From assembly GCF_014650915.1 (NCBI RefSeq), contig NZ_BMVW01000015.1, positions 124,001 to 188,000 of the forward strand: a stretch of 64,000 nucleotides of DNA, read 5' to 3'. Below the pieces are notes generated by a model. The model made no database searches. It saw only the letters and a program-made list of their open reading frames with translations, and was not told the DNA's origin. Below are positions 26,006 through 34,654 of the stretch, piece by piece (the first letter of the stretch is position 1; each line of letters starts with the position of its first letter). The DNA is from Streptomyces poonensis (lineage in GTDB: Bacteria > Actinomycetota > Actinomycetes > Streptomycetales > Streptomycetaceae). A program made the translations under genes and the position numbers.

Positions 26006-27189
26006 GCCTTCTGCTCCTTCGGGGGTGCGGAGGTGTCCCCCGCAGAACCCATTAGTTCACGTACCGCGTCGAGGAACGCGTCGTTCTCGGCGGGAGTTCC
26101 GGCGGTGACCCGCAGCCACCCCGGCACGCCGTTGTCCCGGACCAGGACGCCCCGGTCGAGGATCGCCCGCCATGCCTTGTGGGCGCCGTCCTCGCCGTCG
26201 AACCGCCCGAACTGCACGAAGTTCGCGTCCGACTCGGTCACCTCGTAGCCGATGGCGCGCAGCTCCGCGACCAGCCGGTCGCGCTCCGCCTTGAGCTGCT
26301 CGACGTAGCCCAGCAGCGTGTCGGTGTGCTCCAGGGCGGCCAGCGCGGTCGCCTGGGTGACGGCCGACAGGTGGTACGGCAGCCGTACGAGCTGTACGGC
26401 GTCCACCACGGCCGGGTGCGCGGCGAGGTAGCCGAGGCGCAGGCCGGCGGCGCCGAACGCCTTGGACATCGTGCGCGAGATCACCAGGTTCGGGCGGCCC
26501 TTCAGCAGCGGCAGCAGCGAGGCGCCGTGGCTGAACTCGATGTACGCCTCGTCGACCACGACCATCGACGGCTTGGCCGCCTGCGCGGCCTCGTACAGGG
26601 CGAGGACCGTCTCCTGGGGGACCGCGTTGCCCGTGGGGTTGTTGGGCGTGGTGACGAAGACCACGTCCGGGCGGTGCTCGGCGATGGCCTTCTCGGCCGC
26701 CGCGAGGTCGATCGTGAAGTCGTCGCCCCGGGGTCCGGAGATCCAGCCGGTGCCGGTCCCGCGCGCGATGAGGCCGTGCATCGAGTACGAGGGCTCGAAG
26801 CCGATCGCGGTGCGGCCGGGTCCGCCGAAGGTCTGCAGGAGCTGCTGGATGACCTCGTTGGAGCCGTTGGCCGCCCAGACGTTCTCGGTGGAGACCGGGT
26901 GGCCGCCCGTCTTCGTCAGGTACTCGGCCAGCTTCGTGCGCAGTTCGACCGCGTCCCGGTCGGGGTAGCGGTTGAGGTCGCGGGCCGCCTCGCGCACCCG
27001 CTCGGCGATCCGTTCGACGAGCGGTTCGGGCAGCGGGTACGGGTTCTCGTTGGTGTTGAGGCGTACGGGGACGTCCAGCTGGGGTGCGCCGTAGGGGGAC
27101 TTGCCGCGCAGCTCGTCCCGTACGGGAAGGTCGTCGATCTTTACGTCGGTCACGTCGGTCACGTCGGTCACGTCGGTCACGTCGGTCAC
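26002..27189 (-). CDS. hisC: Histidinol-phosphate aminotransferase
   Basis: PLP aminotransferase converting imidazole acetol phosphate to histidinol phosphate. 395 aa from the GTG at 27189. PLP Lys in SRTMSKAFGAAGLRLGY; substrate motifs RLNTNENPY and NPNNPTGN-type (TTPNNPTGNAV). The first 15 residues are five V-T-D repeats encoded by a perfect 9-bp tandem repeat, so five in-frame GTG codons (27189, 27180, 27171, 27162, 27153) compete as starts. GGAGAG ahead of the first favours 27189, which also overlaps the hisD stop (GTGA). Confidence 0.96.
   Translation of the reverse strand: MTDVTDVTDVTDVTDVKIDDLPVRDELRGKSPYGAPQLDVPVRLNTNENPYPLPEPLVERIAERVREAARDLNRYPDRDAVELRTKLAEYLTKTGGHPVSTENVWAANGSNEVIQQLLQTFGGPGRTAIGFEPSYSMHGLIARGTGTGWISGPRGDDFTIDLAAAEKAIAEHRPDVVFVTTPNNPTGNAVPQETVLALYEAAQAAKPSMVVVDEAYIEFSHGASLLPLLKGRPNLVISRTMSKAFGAAGLRLGYLAAHPAVVDAVQLVRLPYHLSAVTQATALAALEHTDTLLGYVEQLKAERDRLVAELRAIGYEVTESDANFVQFGRFDGEDGAHKAWRAILDRGVLVRDNGVPGWLRVTAGTPAENDAFLDAVRELMGSAGDTSAPPKEQKA
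27145..27189 (-). repeat. Five-copy 9-bp tandem repeat at hisD/hisC junction
   Basis: Five exact copies of GTGACCGAC (read on the minus strand) span 27189-27145. The first overlaps the hisD stop; each supplies a potential GTG start and a Val-Thr-Asp unit of HisC. The repeat is a natural site for slippage in whole 3-codon steps, which preserves frame. Confidence 0.95.
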
Positions 27190-28511
27190 TTGCTCTCCGG
27201 CACCTTCCAGCCGAACCGCGCCTTGATCGCCGCGCCGTGCGCGGGCAGGTCCTCCGCCTCCGCCAGCGTCACCACGTGGTGCGCGACCTCGGCGAGCGCG
27301 TCCCGCGTGTAGTCGACGATGTGGATGCCGCGCAGGAAGGACTGGACGGACAGGCCGGAGGAGTGGCAGGCGCAGCCGCCGGTGGGCAGGACGTGGTTGG
27401 AGCCGGCCGCGTAGTCGCCGAGCGAGACCGGGGCCCAGGGGCCGACGAAGACGGCGCCCGCGTTGACGACGCGCTCGGCGAGCGCCGCCGCGTCCGCGGT
27501 CTGGATCTCCAGGTGCTCGGCGCCGTAGGCGTTGACGACGCGGAGGCCCTCCTCGATGCCGTCGACGAGGACGATGGCGGACTGCGGACCCGCGAGGGCC
27601 GGGCGGATCCGGTCCTCGATGTGCTTGGTGGCCGCGACCTGCGGCTCCAGCTCCTTGGCGACCGCGTCGGCCAGTGTGACCGAGTCGGTGACGAGGACGG
27701 CGGCGGCCAGCGGGTCGTGCTCGGCCTGGCTGATCAGGTCGGAGGCGACGTGCGCCGGGTCGGCGGTGTCGTCCGCGAGGACCGCGATCTCGGTCGGGCC
27801 GGCCTCGGCGTCGATGCCGATGACACCGGTGAAGTAGCGCTTGGCCGCGGCGACCCAGATGTTGCCGGGGCCGGTGACCATGTTGGCGGGCGGGCAGGAC
27901 TCGGTGCCGTACGCGAACATCGCGACCGCGGTGGCGCCGCCGGCCGCGTACACCTCGTCGACGCCGAGCAGCGCGCAGGCCGCGAGGATCGTCGGGTGCG
28001 GGAGACCGCCGAACTCGGCCTGGGCCGGGGAGGCGAGCGCGATGGAGCCGACGCCGGCCTCCTGCGCGGGCACCACGTTCATGATCACGGACGAGGGGTA
28101 GACCGACCGGCCGCCGGGCGCGTACAGCCCGACGCGCTCGACCGGCACCCACTTCTCGGTGACCGTGCCGCCGGGGACGACCTGGGTGGTGTGCGTGGAG
28201 CGGCGCTGCTCGCGGTGGACGATGCGGGCGCGGCGGATGGACTCCTCCAGGGCCGCGCGGACGGCCGGATCGAGCTGCTCCAGAGCCTCGGTGAGGGCCT
28301 CGGCCGGGACCCGTACCGTCTCCAGGCGGACGCCGTCGAACTTCTCCGCGAACTCGATCAGCGCCGCGTCGCCCCGATGATGCACGGCCTCGCAGATGGG
28401 ACGCACCTTCTCCAGGGCGGCCGCGACGTCGAAGTCGGCTCGGGGCAGCAGGTCGCGCAGGGCGGGTCCCTCGGGGAGGGCGTCGCCGCGCAGATCGATT
28501 CGGGAGATCAC
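27186..28511 (-). CDS. hisD: Histidinol dehydrogenase
   Basis: Zn2+- and NAD-dependent enzyme oxidising histidinol to histidine. 441 aa. Signatures: YAPGGRSVYPSSVIMN, GPGNIWVAAAKR, DAEAGPTEIAVLAD, the DLISQAEHDP zinc/catalytic stretch and GAEHLEI. The GTG at 28511 (VISRIDLRG) begins the operon; the longer frame upstream has no support. First gene of hisD-C-B-(54 aa)-H-priA-ridA-hisF. Confidence 0.97.
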   Translation of the reverse strand: MISRIDLRGDALPEGPALRDLLPRADFDVAAALEKVRPICEAVHHRGDAALIEFAEKFDGVRLETVRVPAEALTEALEQLDPAVRAALEESIRRARIVHREQRRSTHTTQVVPGGTVTEKWVPVERVGLYAPGGRSVYPSSVIMNVVPAQEAGVGSIALASPAQAEFGGLPHPTILAACALLGVDEVYAAGGATAVAMFAYGTESCPPANMVTGPGNIWVAAAKRYFTGVIGIDAEAGPTEIAVLADDTADPAHVASDLISQAEHDPLAAAVLVTDSVTLADAVAKELEPQVAATKHIEDRIRPALAGPQSAIVLVDGIEEGLRVVNAYGAEHLEIQTADAAALAERVVNAGAVFVGPWAPVSLGDYAAGSNHVLPTGGCACHSSGLSVQSFLRGIHIVDYTRDALAEVAHHVVTLAEAEDLPAHGAAIKARFGWKVPESK

Positions 28512-28738
28512 AGGGCCAATTCTCTCAGACGCGCGCGGAGAGCCGTGCGCGCGTTCCAGTGGCTGATACACGGCCGGCGGGGAACCCCGAAGATCGCCTT
28601 TACGTTTAGTGTTCAGGGCGTCACGCAGCGGGCATGAAACGGGTGTACGAAACCCCGCTGGTGATTGGGGCGTTCGGGCACATTTGGGGAGCCCGGGACG
28701 GCCCGGCGGGGAGAAACGGGGACGGAGGACAGCGAGCC
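28512..28738. promoter_or_regulatory. Divergent promoter region of the his operon
   Basis: 227 bp between divergent hisD and the membrane protein gene. An AT-richer patch (about 28598-28615) is the most likely promoter core for one or both directions, but no clean -35/-10 pair can be assigned. An inverted repeat ACGCGCGC (28529-28536) / GCGCGCGT (28547-28554) lies in the hisD leader, 18 bp from its GTG. Confidence 0.45.
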
Positions 28739-30319
28739 GTGACCGAGGGTGCCGGCGTCCGGGACGGGGATCCGCCGGACGATCTGACCGCCGCGGAGAC
28801 CGGGATGTGGCAGGCCTTCCGCAACGGCAGCACATACGACCTGCGCAGCGGGGACGCCGCGGTCGACGATCCGCACTCGGGCCACCCCTGGGGGCCGGAG
28901 CGGACCGTACGGGCCCGCGTGGTGTGCTGGCTGCTGCTGGACGGGCCGCCCGCGCTCGCGGGACGCGTGTCGGCGCTGAAGCTCGTCGGCGTGCAGATCG
29001 TGGACTCCCTCGACCTGTCGGGGGGCACGGTCGTGCCGTACGTGGAGCTGAAGGGCTGCCGGTTCGAGCAGGAGGTCCGGCTGCCGGAGGCGCGGTTCAC
29101 CACCGTCCGGATGCTCGACTGCTCGCTGCCCCGGCTGGAGGCGGCCCGGGTGCACACCGAGGGCGATCTGCATCTGGCGCGCTGCCGGATCCACAACGGG
29201 CTGCGGCTCACCGACGCGCACATCGGCACGGACCTGCTGCTCAACCGGGCCGTCGTCTACCGGGACCGGCGCGGCCGCTCGATCACCGGCGACGGTCTGA
29301 CGGTCGGGCAGGACCTCCAGGCGGAGCTGCTGGAGTCGCACGGCGAGGTCAGCCTGCGGGGCGCCACGATCGGCGTGTCGCTCAGTCTGCGCGGCGCCCG
29401 GCTGGCCAACCAGTACGGGCGCCTGGCGCTCAACGCGCCCCAGCTCACCGTGGAACGCACCCTCTATCTGACCCCGGCCGGCCTCTCCACCCCGTACTAC
29501 AGCAGTGGCATCACCCCGGCGCAGGGCACGCGCGTGCAGCGGTTCAGCTGCCGGGGCGGGATACGGCTCGACGACGGGCGGTTCGGTGACGCGGTCGACC
29601 TGGAGCACGCCCGTTTCGTCTTCACCGACGAGCAGGAGCTGTCGCTGCGCCGGGTGCAGGTGCCCGAACTGCGCTTCCTTGGCGAGCGGCCCGAGGGAGG
29701 CAGGGTCGTCCTGTCGGGCGCGCGCGTCGTCAACCTGATGGACAGGGCGGACAGCTGGCCGGGCCCGGGCAACCTTCAGATGGGCGGCTTCAGTTACGAG
29801 AACCTGGTGCCGCGCGGCCCGTTCCCCCTGGCCAGGCGGCTGAACTGGGTGGCGGCCGCGACCGCCGAGTACAACCCGGAACCGTACGAGCGGCTCGCCG
29901 CCGTGCTGCGCTCGGGCGGGGAGGACGAGGACGCGCGCGAGGTGCTGCTCGCCAAGCAGCGCCACCGCCGCGAGAACCTGCCGTTCGCGGGCAAGCTGTG
30001 GGGCTACACCCAGGACTGGACGGTCGGGTACGGGTACCGGCCGGGCCGGGCCGCCGTATGGATGGCCGTGCTGTGGGCGGCGACCTCGCTCGCCTTCTCG
30101 CGGGCCCCCCATCCCCCGATCAAGGGCGGCGAGCACCCGTCCTGGAACGCGTCGCTGTTCGCGCTGGACCTGCTGCTGCCGGTGATCGACCTCGGCCAGG
30201 TCGGCTACTGGCGGCTGCAGGGCCTGTGGCAGTGGCTGGCCGCGGTGGTGATCATGGCGGGCTGGATCCTGGCGACGGCGGTGGCGGCGGGGGCCACACG
30301 ACTGCTGACCCGCCAGTGA
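28739..30319 (+). CDS. Beta-solenoid-like (pentapeptide-type) membrane protein
   Basis: 526 aa. Residues about 75-330 contain degenerate repeats of about 20 residues alternating small/hydrophobic and polar positions (for example GDLHLARCRIHNGLRLTDAH and VSLRGATIGVSLSLRGARL), the look of a pentapeptide-repeat or other right-handed beta-solenoid. The C-terminus has two TM segments (about 437-456 and 497-520) joined by a loop rich in Pro. Homologues are often labelled membrane-associated oxidoreductase, but I see no cofactor motif. The GTG at 28739 has GGAGGAC ten bases upstream. Function unknown. Confidence 0.8.
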   Translation: MTEGAGVRDGDPPDDLTAAETGMWQAFRNGSTYDLRSGDAAVDDPHSGHPWGPERTVRARVVCWLLLDGPPALAGRVSALKLVGVQIVDSLDLSGGTVVPYVELKGCRFEQEVRLPEARFTTVRMLDCSLPRLEAARVHTEGDLHLARCRIHNGLRLTDAHIGTDLLLNRAVVYRDRRGRSITGDGLTVGQDLQAELLESHGEVSLRGATIGVSLSLRGARLANQYGRLALNAPQLTVERTLYLTPAGLSTPYYSSGITPAQGTRVQRFSCRGGIRLDDGRFGDAVDLEHARFVFTDEQELSLRRVQVPELRFLGERPEGGRVVLSGARVVNLMDRADSWPGPGNLQMGGFSYENLVPRGPFPLARRLNWVAAATAEYNPEPYERLAAVLRSGGEDEDAREVLLAKQRHRRENLPFAGKLWGYTQDWTVGYGYRPGRAAVWMAVLWAATSLAFSRAPHPPIKGGEHPSWNASLFALDLLLPVIDLGQVGYWRLQGLWQWLAAVVIMAGWILATAVAAGATRLLTRQ

Positions 30320-30382
30320 GCAGGCGCGGGACCCCGTGACCAGCAGGCACGGGACCCCGCAGTGAGCAGGCGCGGGACCCCG
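30314..30382 (+). repeat. Three-copy 23-bp tandem repeat at gene end
   Basis: Units 30314-30336, 30337-30359 and 30360-30382. Units 1 and 3 are identical (start CAGTGAGCAGG, end GGGACCCCG); unit 2 differs at a few positions. The first unit contains the stop codon of the solenoid-like protein. Not palindromic enough to be a terminator. Confidence 0.9.
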
Positions 30383-30504
30383 TGGGGCACGGTGTCCGCC
30401 GTCCCGTGCGGCACGCGTCTCCCCCCGCGGCCCGCCCTTCCCCGGTGCCCGGACAGTGAGCACGGCGGACACGCGCACCGCGACGGCCATTAGGCTCTTG
30501 CGTC

Positions 30505-31245
30505 GTGACCACCGTCCGGCTGCCGCTCTTTCCCCTGAACTCGGTGCTGTTCCCGGGACTCGTCCTCCCGCTGAACGTCTTCGAGGAGCGCTATCGCGCC
30601 ATGATGCGCGAACTGCTGAAGACCCCCGAGTCCGAACCGCGCCGGTTCGCCGTCGTCGCGATCCGCGACGGGCACGAAGTCGCCCCCAGCGAGCCCGGTA
30701 TGCCGGACCCGACGGCCCTGCCCGAGCGCGGCCCGGCGGCCGGCTTCGGCGACCCGCCCCTGCGGGCGTTCCACGCCGTGGGCTGTGTCGCGGACGCGGC
30801 GAGCGTCCGGGAGCGCGACAACGGGACGTACGAGGTGCTGGCCACCGGCACGACCCGGGTGCGTCTGCTGTCGGTGGACGCGTCCGGGCCGTTCCTGACG
30901 GCCGAGCTGGAGGAGCTCCAGGAGCAGCCGGGCGACGAGGCCGGAGCCCTGGCCGAGGGCGTGCTGCGGGCCTTCCGCCAGTACCAGAAGCGGCTGGCGG
31001 GCGCCCGGGAGCGGTCGCTGTCCTCCGGCGCGGACCTGCCGGACGAGCCGTCCGTGGTCTCGTACCTGGTCGCGGCCGCGATGATGCTCGACACCCCGAC
31101 CAAGCAGCGGCTGCTCCAGGCCCCGGACACGGCGTCGCGCCTGCGGGACGAGCTGAGGCTGCTGCGGACGGAGACGGCCATCATCCGCAGTCTGCCCTCG
31201 CTGCCGGCCGCGGACCTGACCCGCGGGCCGACGAGCCTGAACTGA
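30505..31245 (+). CDS. LON substrate-binding domain protein
   Basis: 246 aa consisting essentially of the N-terminal domain of Lon protease without the AAA or protease parts. Signature RLPLFPLNSVLFPGLVLPLNVFEERYR at the N-terminus, and GTTRVRLL near the middle; the C-terminal half is helical. Such stand-alone proteins may recognise proteolysis substrates; their role is not established. GTG at 30505, followed closely by ybaK. Confidence 0.88.
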   Translation: MTTVRLPLFPLNSVLFPGLVLPLNVFEERYRAMMRELLKTPESEPRRFAVVAIRDGHEVAPSEPGMPDPTALPERGPAAGFGDPPLRAFHAVGCVADAASVRERDNGTYEVLATGTTRVRLLSVDASGPFLTAELEELQEQPGDEAGALAEGVLRAFRQYQKRLAGARERSLSSGADLPDEPSVVSYLVAAAMMLDTPTKQRLLQAPDTASRLRDELRLLRTETAIIRSLPSLPAADLTRGPTSLN

Positions 31246-31262
31246 TCCACGAGCAGGAGCCG

Positions 31263-31763
31263 ATGTCCAAGAAGTCGAAGAAGCAGCAGTCCGGCGGGAC
31301 CCCGGCGACGGTGGCCCTGACCGGGGCGGGTGTCGAGTACCGGGTCCACGCGTACGACCACGACCCCTCCCACCCCTCGTACGGCGAGGAGGCGGCCGAG
31401 GCCCTGGGCGTGTCGCCGGAGCGGGTCTTCAAGACCCTCGTGGCGGACGTGGACGGCGCGCTGACCGTCGCCGTCGTCCCGGTCACGGGCTCCCTCGACC
31501 TCAAGGCGCTGGCGTCGGCGGTGGGCCGCAAGCGCGCCGCGATGGCGGACCCGGCGCTCGCGGAGCGTACGACGGGCTACGTCGTGGGCGGTATCTCGCC
31601 GCTGGGCCAGCGCAAGAAGCTGCCCACGGTCCTGGACGCCTCGGCCGCGGAACACCCGACGATCTACGTATCGGCCGGCCGCCGCGGCCTGGAGGTGGAG
31701 CTGTCCCCCGGCGATCTGCTGAAGGTCGCGGACGCCCTGTCGGCGCCGATCGCCCGTGCGTGA
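31263..31763 (+). CDS. ybaK: Cys-tRNA(Pro)/Cys-tRNA(Cys) deacylase, YbaK/EbsC family
   Basis: 166 aa YbaK-type editing protein that hydrolyses mischarged Cys-tRNA(Pro) in trans. The catalytic Lys lies in RVFKTLVADV; GGISPLGQRKKLPTVLD is the family C-terminal signature. ATG at 31263 with AGGAG five bases upstream; 17 bp after the LON-domain gene, likely one transcript. Confidence 0.93.
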   Translation: MSKKSKKQQSGGTPATVALTGAGVEYRVHAYDHDPSHPSYGEEAAEALGVSPERVFKTLVADVDGALTVAVVPVTGSLDLKALASAVGRKRAAMADPALAERTTGYVVGGISPLGQRKKLPTVLDASAAEHPTIYVSAGRRGLEVELSPGDLLKVADALSAPIARA

Positions 31764-31836
31764 GTCCTCTTCCTGAGTGCTCGTCCCGTGCGTGACCCCT
31801 CGACGGCCGTCCCGTCCTCGGTTATGTACACAGGAC

Positions 31837-31911
31837 ATGTCGAAGAGGACACGCAAACGCAAATGGCGCATGAAGAAGAACCGGTCGAACCACGGTCGCC
31901 GGCCGGCGTGA
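31837..31911 (+). CDS. bL37-type small ribosomal protein (24 aa)
   Basis: 24-aa extremely basic peptide: starts MSKRTRKRK, ends NRSNHGRRPA. The NHG-(K/R)-RP ending and K/R-rich start match the actinobacterial 50S protein bL37 (24 aa in mycobacteria, ending in NHGKRP plus two residues), as I recall it. The ATG at 31837 follows ACAGGAC. Single small gene convergent with the DUF2567 gene (12 bp gap). Confidence 0.8.
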   Translation: MSKRTRKRKWRMKKNRSNHGRRPA

Positions 31912-31923
31912 GCCGCAGGGCGC

Positions 31924-32586
31924 CTAGGCCGGGGGCGCTCCCCAAGGTCCCCGGCCCTGGTACTGCTCGAACGGATCGGGGTCCCGCGGAGCGAAGAGCG
32001 CCGTGAGACCGAGGTGGACCAGCAGCGCGGCGATCGGCCAGGCGAGCAGCGCGCCCTTCGCGCCCAGCTTCAGCGGCGCCGGGAAGGTCACGCCCTTGCC
32101 GACCTCCTTGGCGTGCGCGACGACGTCCTGGGTGGGCCCGAGCCAGACGCCGAGCCGCCACGCGAGCACCGAACCCAGCAGTCCCCCGGCGGTGAGCGCC
32201 AGCACCAGCGGCACGCCCCCGCGCTTGCGCACCAGGAAGACGACCAGCGCGCTCAGGGCCCCGAAGCCCAGCGCGAGCAGGGTGAACGTCCCGTCGACGC
32301 CGATGGCCTGCTCGCCCTCGGAGTCCTTGAGGTAGACCGCCGTGCCGTCCGAGACCAGCGGGACGTTCGGCGCCAGCCACCGCCACAGCAGCCCGAGCAG
32401 CAGCCCGCCGAGCGCCACTCCCACCGTGATCATCGCGGCCTCCCGCAGTTCGGTCTTCGTCCCGGGACCGTCCTGTTCGTGCGCGGCTCCGCCGGCGGCG
32501 GGAGCCGCCGTCCCGGATCCGGGGGCGGCGTGCCAGGCGTGCTGGGAGGAGTGGTCGTGCGGAGGCGGAGTCAGCGGTGCGGTCAC
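31924..32586 (-). CDS. DUF2567-like membrane protein
   Basis: 220 aa. Disordered Pro/His/Ala-rich N-terminus (1-45), then four TM segments (about 52-70, 100-118, 124-145, 176-198). Resembles the actinobacterial DUF2567 family; function unknown. GTG at 32586 (VTAPLTPPP) with AGG directly before it; no better start. Same strand as, and downstream of, the ABC exporter genes but with a 34-bp gap. Confidence 0.72.
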   Translation of the reverse strand: MTAPLTPPPHDHSSQHAWHAAPGSGTAAPAAGGAAHEQDGPGTKTELREAAMITVGVALGGLLLGLLWRWLAPNVPLVSDGTAVYLKDSEGEQAIGVDGTFTLLALGFGALSALVVFLVRKRGGVPLVLALTAGGLLGSVLAWRLGVWLGPTQDVVAHAKEVGKGVTFPAPLKLGAKGALLAWPIAALLVHLGLTALFAPRDPDPFEQYQGRGPWGAPPA

Positions 32587-32620
32587 CCTGCCATCGTGCC
32601 AGGCCCGGCTGTGCGGCGCG

Positions 32621-33445
32621 TCACCGGACGGCCGCCCGGCGGTAGGCCCAGGTGGCCACCGCGAGCGAGACCACCCCGACGCCCGCGCACACGGCCAGGT
32701 CACCGAGGACGAACGCCCAGTCGGGGTGGGTCCCGAAGGTCCGCGCGAAGGCCTCGACGCCGTACGTGGAGGGCAGCAGGTCGCGGGCGAGCTGCACCGG
32801 CGCCGGCATCCGGTCGGCGGGCAGCACGCCGAGGAGCAGCGCGGCCGACATGCCGAGCTGCCCGAGCAGGGTGGCCAGTTCCGGCCGGGGGGCGAGGAGA
32901 CCGAGGGCGGCGCCGAGTCCGGCGAGGGCGGCCCCGGCGAGCGGGATCACCGCGGCGAGGATCCACAGGTGTGTGAGCGGCAGTCCGAAGAGCACACAGC
33001 CGAAGACGGCGGTCACGATCGTCCCGGGCACGGTGAAGGAGGCGTACGCCCCGGCCGCGCCCAGCACCACGGCCGCCGGCGGCACCGGCAGCGTCGCGTA
33101 GTGGTCGAGTCCGCCGCCGGACCGCAGCTGCCCGAAGTACTGGGCGAGCAGATTGAGGGCCACGAAGGCGACCACGAGCACAGCCGAGCCGGCGACGACC
33201 GCCCGGGCCTCGTCCCCGCCGTCCACGACGCCCCGCATCAGGATCATGATGCCGATCGACTGGAACGTGGCCACGAACAGCAGCGGGATGCGCGCGACAC
33301 GCGCGCGGGAGAGCTGCGCCCGGTACACGGCGCCGAGCGACGGCCACAGCCGCGCCCGCGGCCCGAGCGCGGCCGGGGCCCGCCCCGGGCGCTCCTCAGC
33401 GGCCAGGGCACCGCCCGGCACGGCCTCCGCGGGTACGACACTCAC
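32621..33445 (-). CDS. ABC-2 type transporter permease
   Basis: 274 aa with about six TM helices and the ABC-2 membrane-domain layout. Partner of the ATPase encoded just upstream (65-bp gap). The cytoplasmic N-terminus (1-40) is rich in Pro/Ala/Arg. GTG at 33445. Likely exports a drug, lipid or peptide; no substrate evidence. Confidence 0.88.
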   Translation of the reverse strand: MSVVPAEAVPGGALAAEERPGRAPAALGPRARLWPSLGAVYRAQLSRARVARIPLLFVATFQSIGIMILMRGVVDGGDEARAVVAGSAVLVVAFVALNLLAQYFGQLRSGGGLDHYATLPVPPAAVVLGAAGAYASFTVPGTIVTAVFGCVLFGLPLTHLWILAAVIPLAGAALAGLGAALGLLAPRPELATLLGQLGMSAALLLGVLPADRMPAPVQLARDLLPSTYGVEAFARTFGTHPDWAFVLGDLAVCAGVGVVSLAVATWAYRRAAVR

Positions 33446-33509
33446 GTCGAGCTGCTCCTTCTCGCTCCGGCCTCCGCACCGTCCCGTACGGCTGTGGTCG
33501 CGCGCGCGT

Positions 33510-34523
33510 TCATGCCTTCACCAGTCCCTGTGTGTCGCCGCCCAGCGCGAGGTACACGTCCTCGAGGCTGGGCGTGGCGAGCGTGAAGTCGTCGAGGGCC
33601 ACGAAGGCGGCGCCCCCGGTGACGGTGGCGACCACGGCGCGGGCCTCCTCGGGCGCGAGCCGCAGCGTCCAGCGGCGCCCGGACTCGTCGGCCCGGGGGC
33701 GGAGCGCGGCCACCTCGGGCACTTCCAGCGGTGCCCGCTCGCGCCACACCAGGTCCACCCGCACCTCGCCGGCCACCTTCTCCTTGAGCCCGGCCGGAGT
33801 GTCGCAGGCGATGACGCGTCCCTTGTCGAGGACGGCGACGCGGTCGAGGACGGTCTCCGCCTCGATGACGTTGTGGGTGACGAGCAGGACGGTGGTGCCG
33901 CGTTCGGCGCGGCGCCGGTCGACGGCGGCCCAGACGGCCCGCCGGGCGACGGGGTCCATGCCGGTGGTCGGCTCGTCCAGCACCAGCAGGGGCCGCTCGC
34001 CCACCAGCGCGGCGGCGAAGCAGGCCAGCCGCCGCTGCCCGCCGGACAGCTTTCTGATCGGCCGCGCGGCGAGCGGTGTCAGCCCCAGCTCGTCCAGCAC
34101 GGCGTCCCGCTCCTCGCGCGCCTGCGTCACGTCGAGGCCGCGCAGCCGTCCGGTGGTCTCCGCGGCGAGCGACACGGTGAGGTCGTCCAGCGCGGTGGAC
34201 TCCTGGCCCAGGTAGGCGAGGATGCGCGCGGCCCGCTCGGGGTGGCGCACGATGTCGTGGCCGAGGATGTCGACGGTGCCCGAGTCCGGGCGCATCAGCC
34301 CGGTGAGCTGCCGTACGAGGGTGGACTTCCCGGCGCCGTTGGGTCCGAGCAGCCCGAAGATCTCGCCGCGCCGCACCTCCAGCGCGACCCCGTCGTTGGC
34401 CTTCACCTCGGGCGTTCCCGGCGCTCCGCGCCGCCCCCGTACCGCCGGGTAGGTCTTCGTCAGGTCCCGCACCGCGCACACGACGTCACCGTGTCGGCTT
34501 CCTTGTCCCGCGCGCGTACTCAC
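33510..34523 (-). CDS. ABC transporter ATP-binding protein
   Basis: 337 aa. Walker A GPNGAGKST, signature RKLSGGQRR, Walker B PLLVLDEPTTGMDP and the H-loop VTHN are intact. A C-terminal domain of about 90 residues follows the nucleotide-binding domain (DrrA-like DUF4162 region), typical of drug-export ATPases. The GTG at 34523 (VSTRAGQGSRHG) is the first sensible start; GTGs nearer the core are possible. Forms an exporter with the following permease. Confidence 0.9.
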   Translation of the reverse strand: MSTRAGQGSRHGDVVCAVRDLTKTYPAVRGRRGAPGTPEVKANDGVALEVRRGEIFGLLGPNGAGKSTLVRQLTGLMRPDSGTVDILGHDIVRHPERAARILAYLGQESTALDDLTVSLAAETTGRLRGLDVTQAREERDAVLDELGLTPLAARPIRKLSGGQRRLACFAAALVGERPLLVLDEPTTGMDPVARRAVWAAVDRRRAERGTTVLLVTHNVIEAETVLDRVAVLDKGRVIACDTPAGLKEKVAGEVRVDLVWRERAPLEVPEVAALRPRADESGRRWTLRLAPEEARAVVATVTGGAAFVALDDFTLATPSLEDVYLALGGDTQGLVKA

Positions 34524-34654
34524 GAGGCACGAGACTACGGGGTGCCGGCCCCGGCCTCGCGTCCGGGTCGCCGTCGGGGCGCCGGACCGGTCCGGGCGCG
34601 GCAGGTGCCGGCCCGGCCCGGGCGTGCTCCGCCCACCGCCCGGAGACGGCCCGC

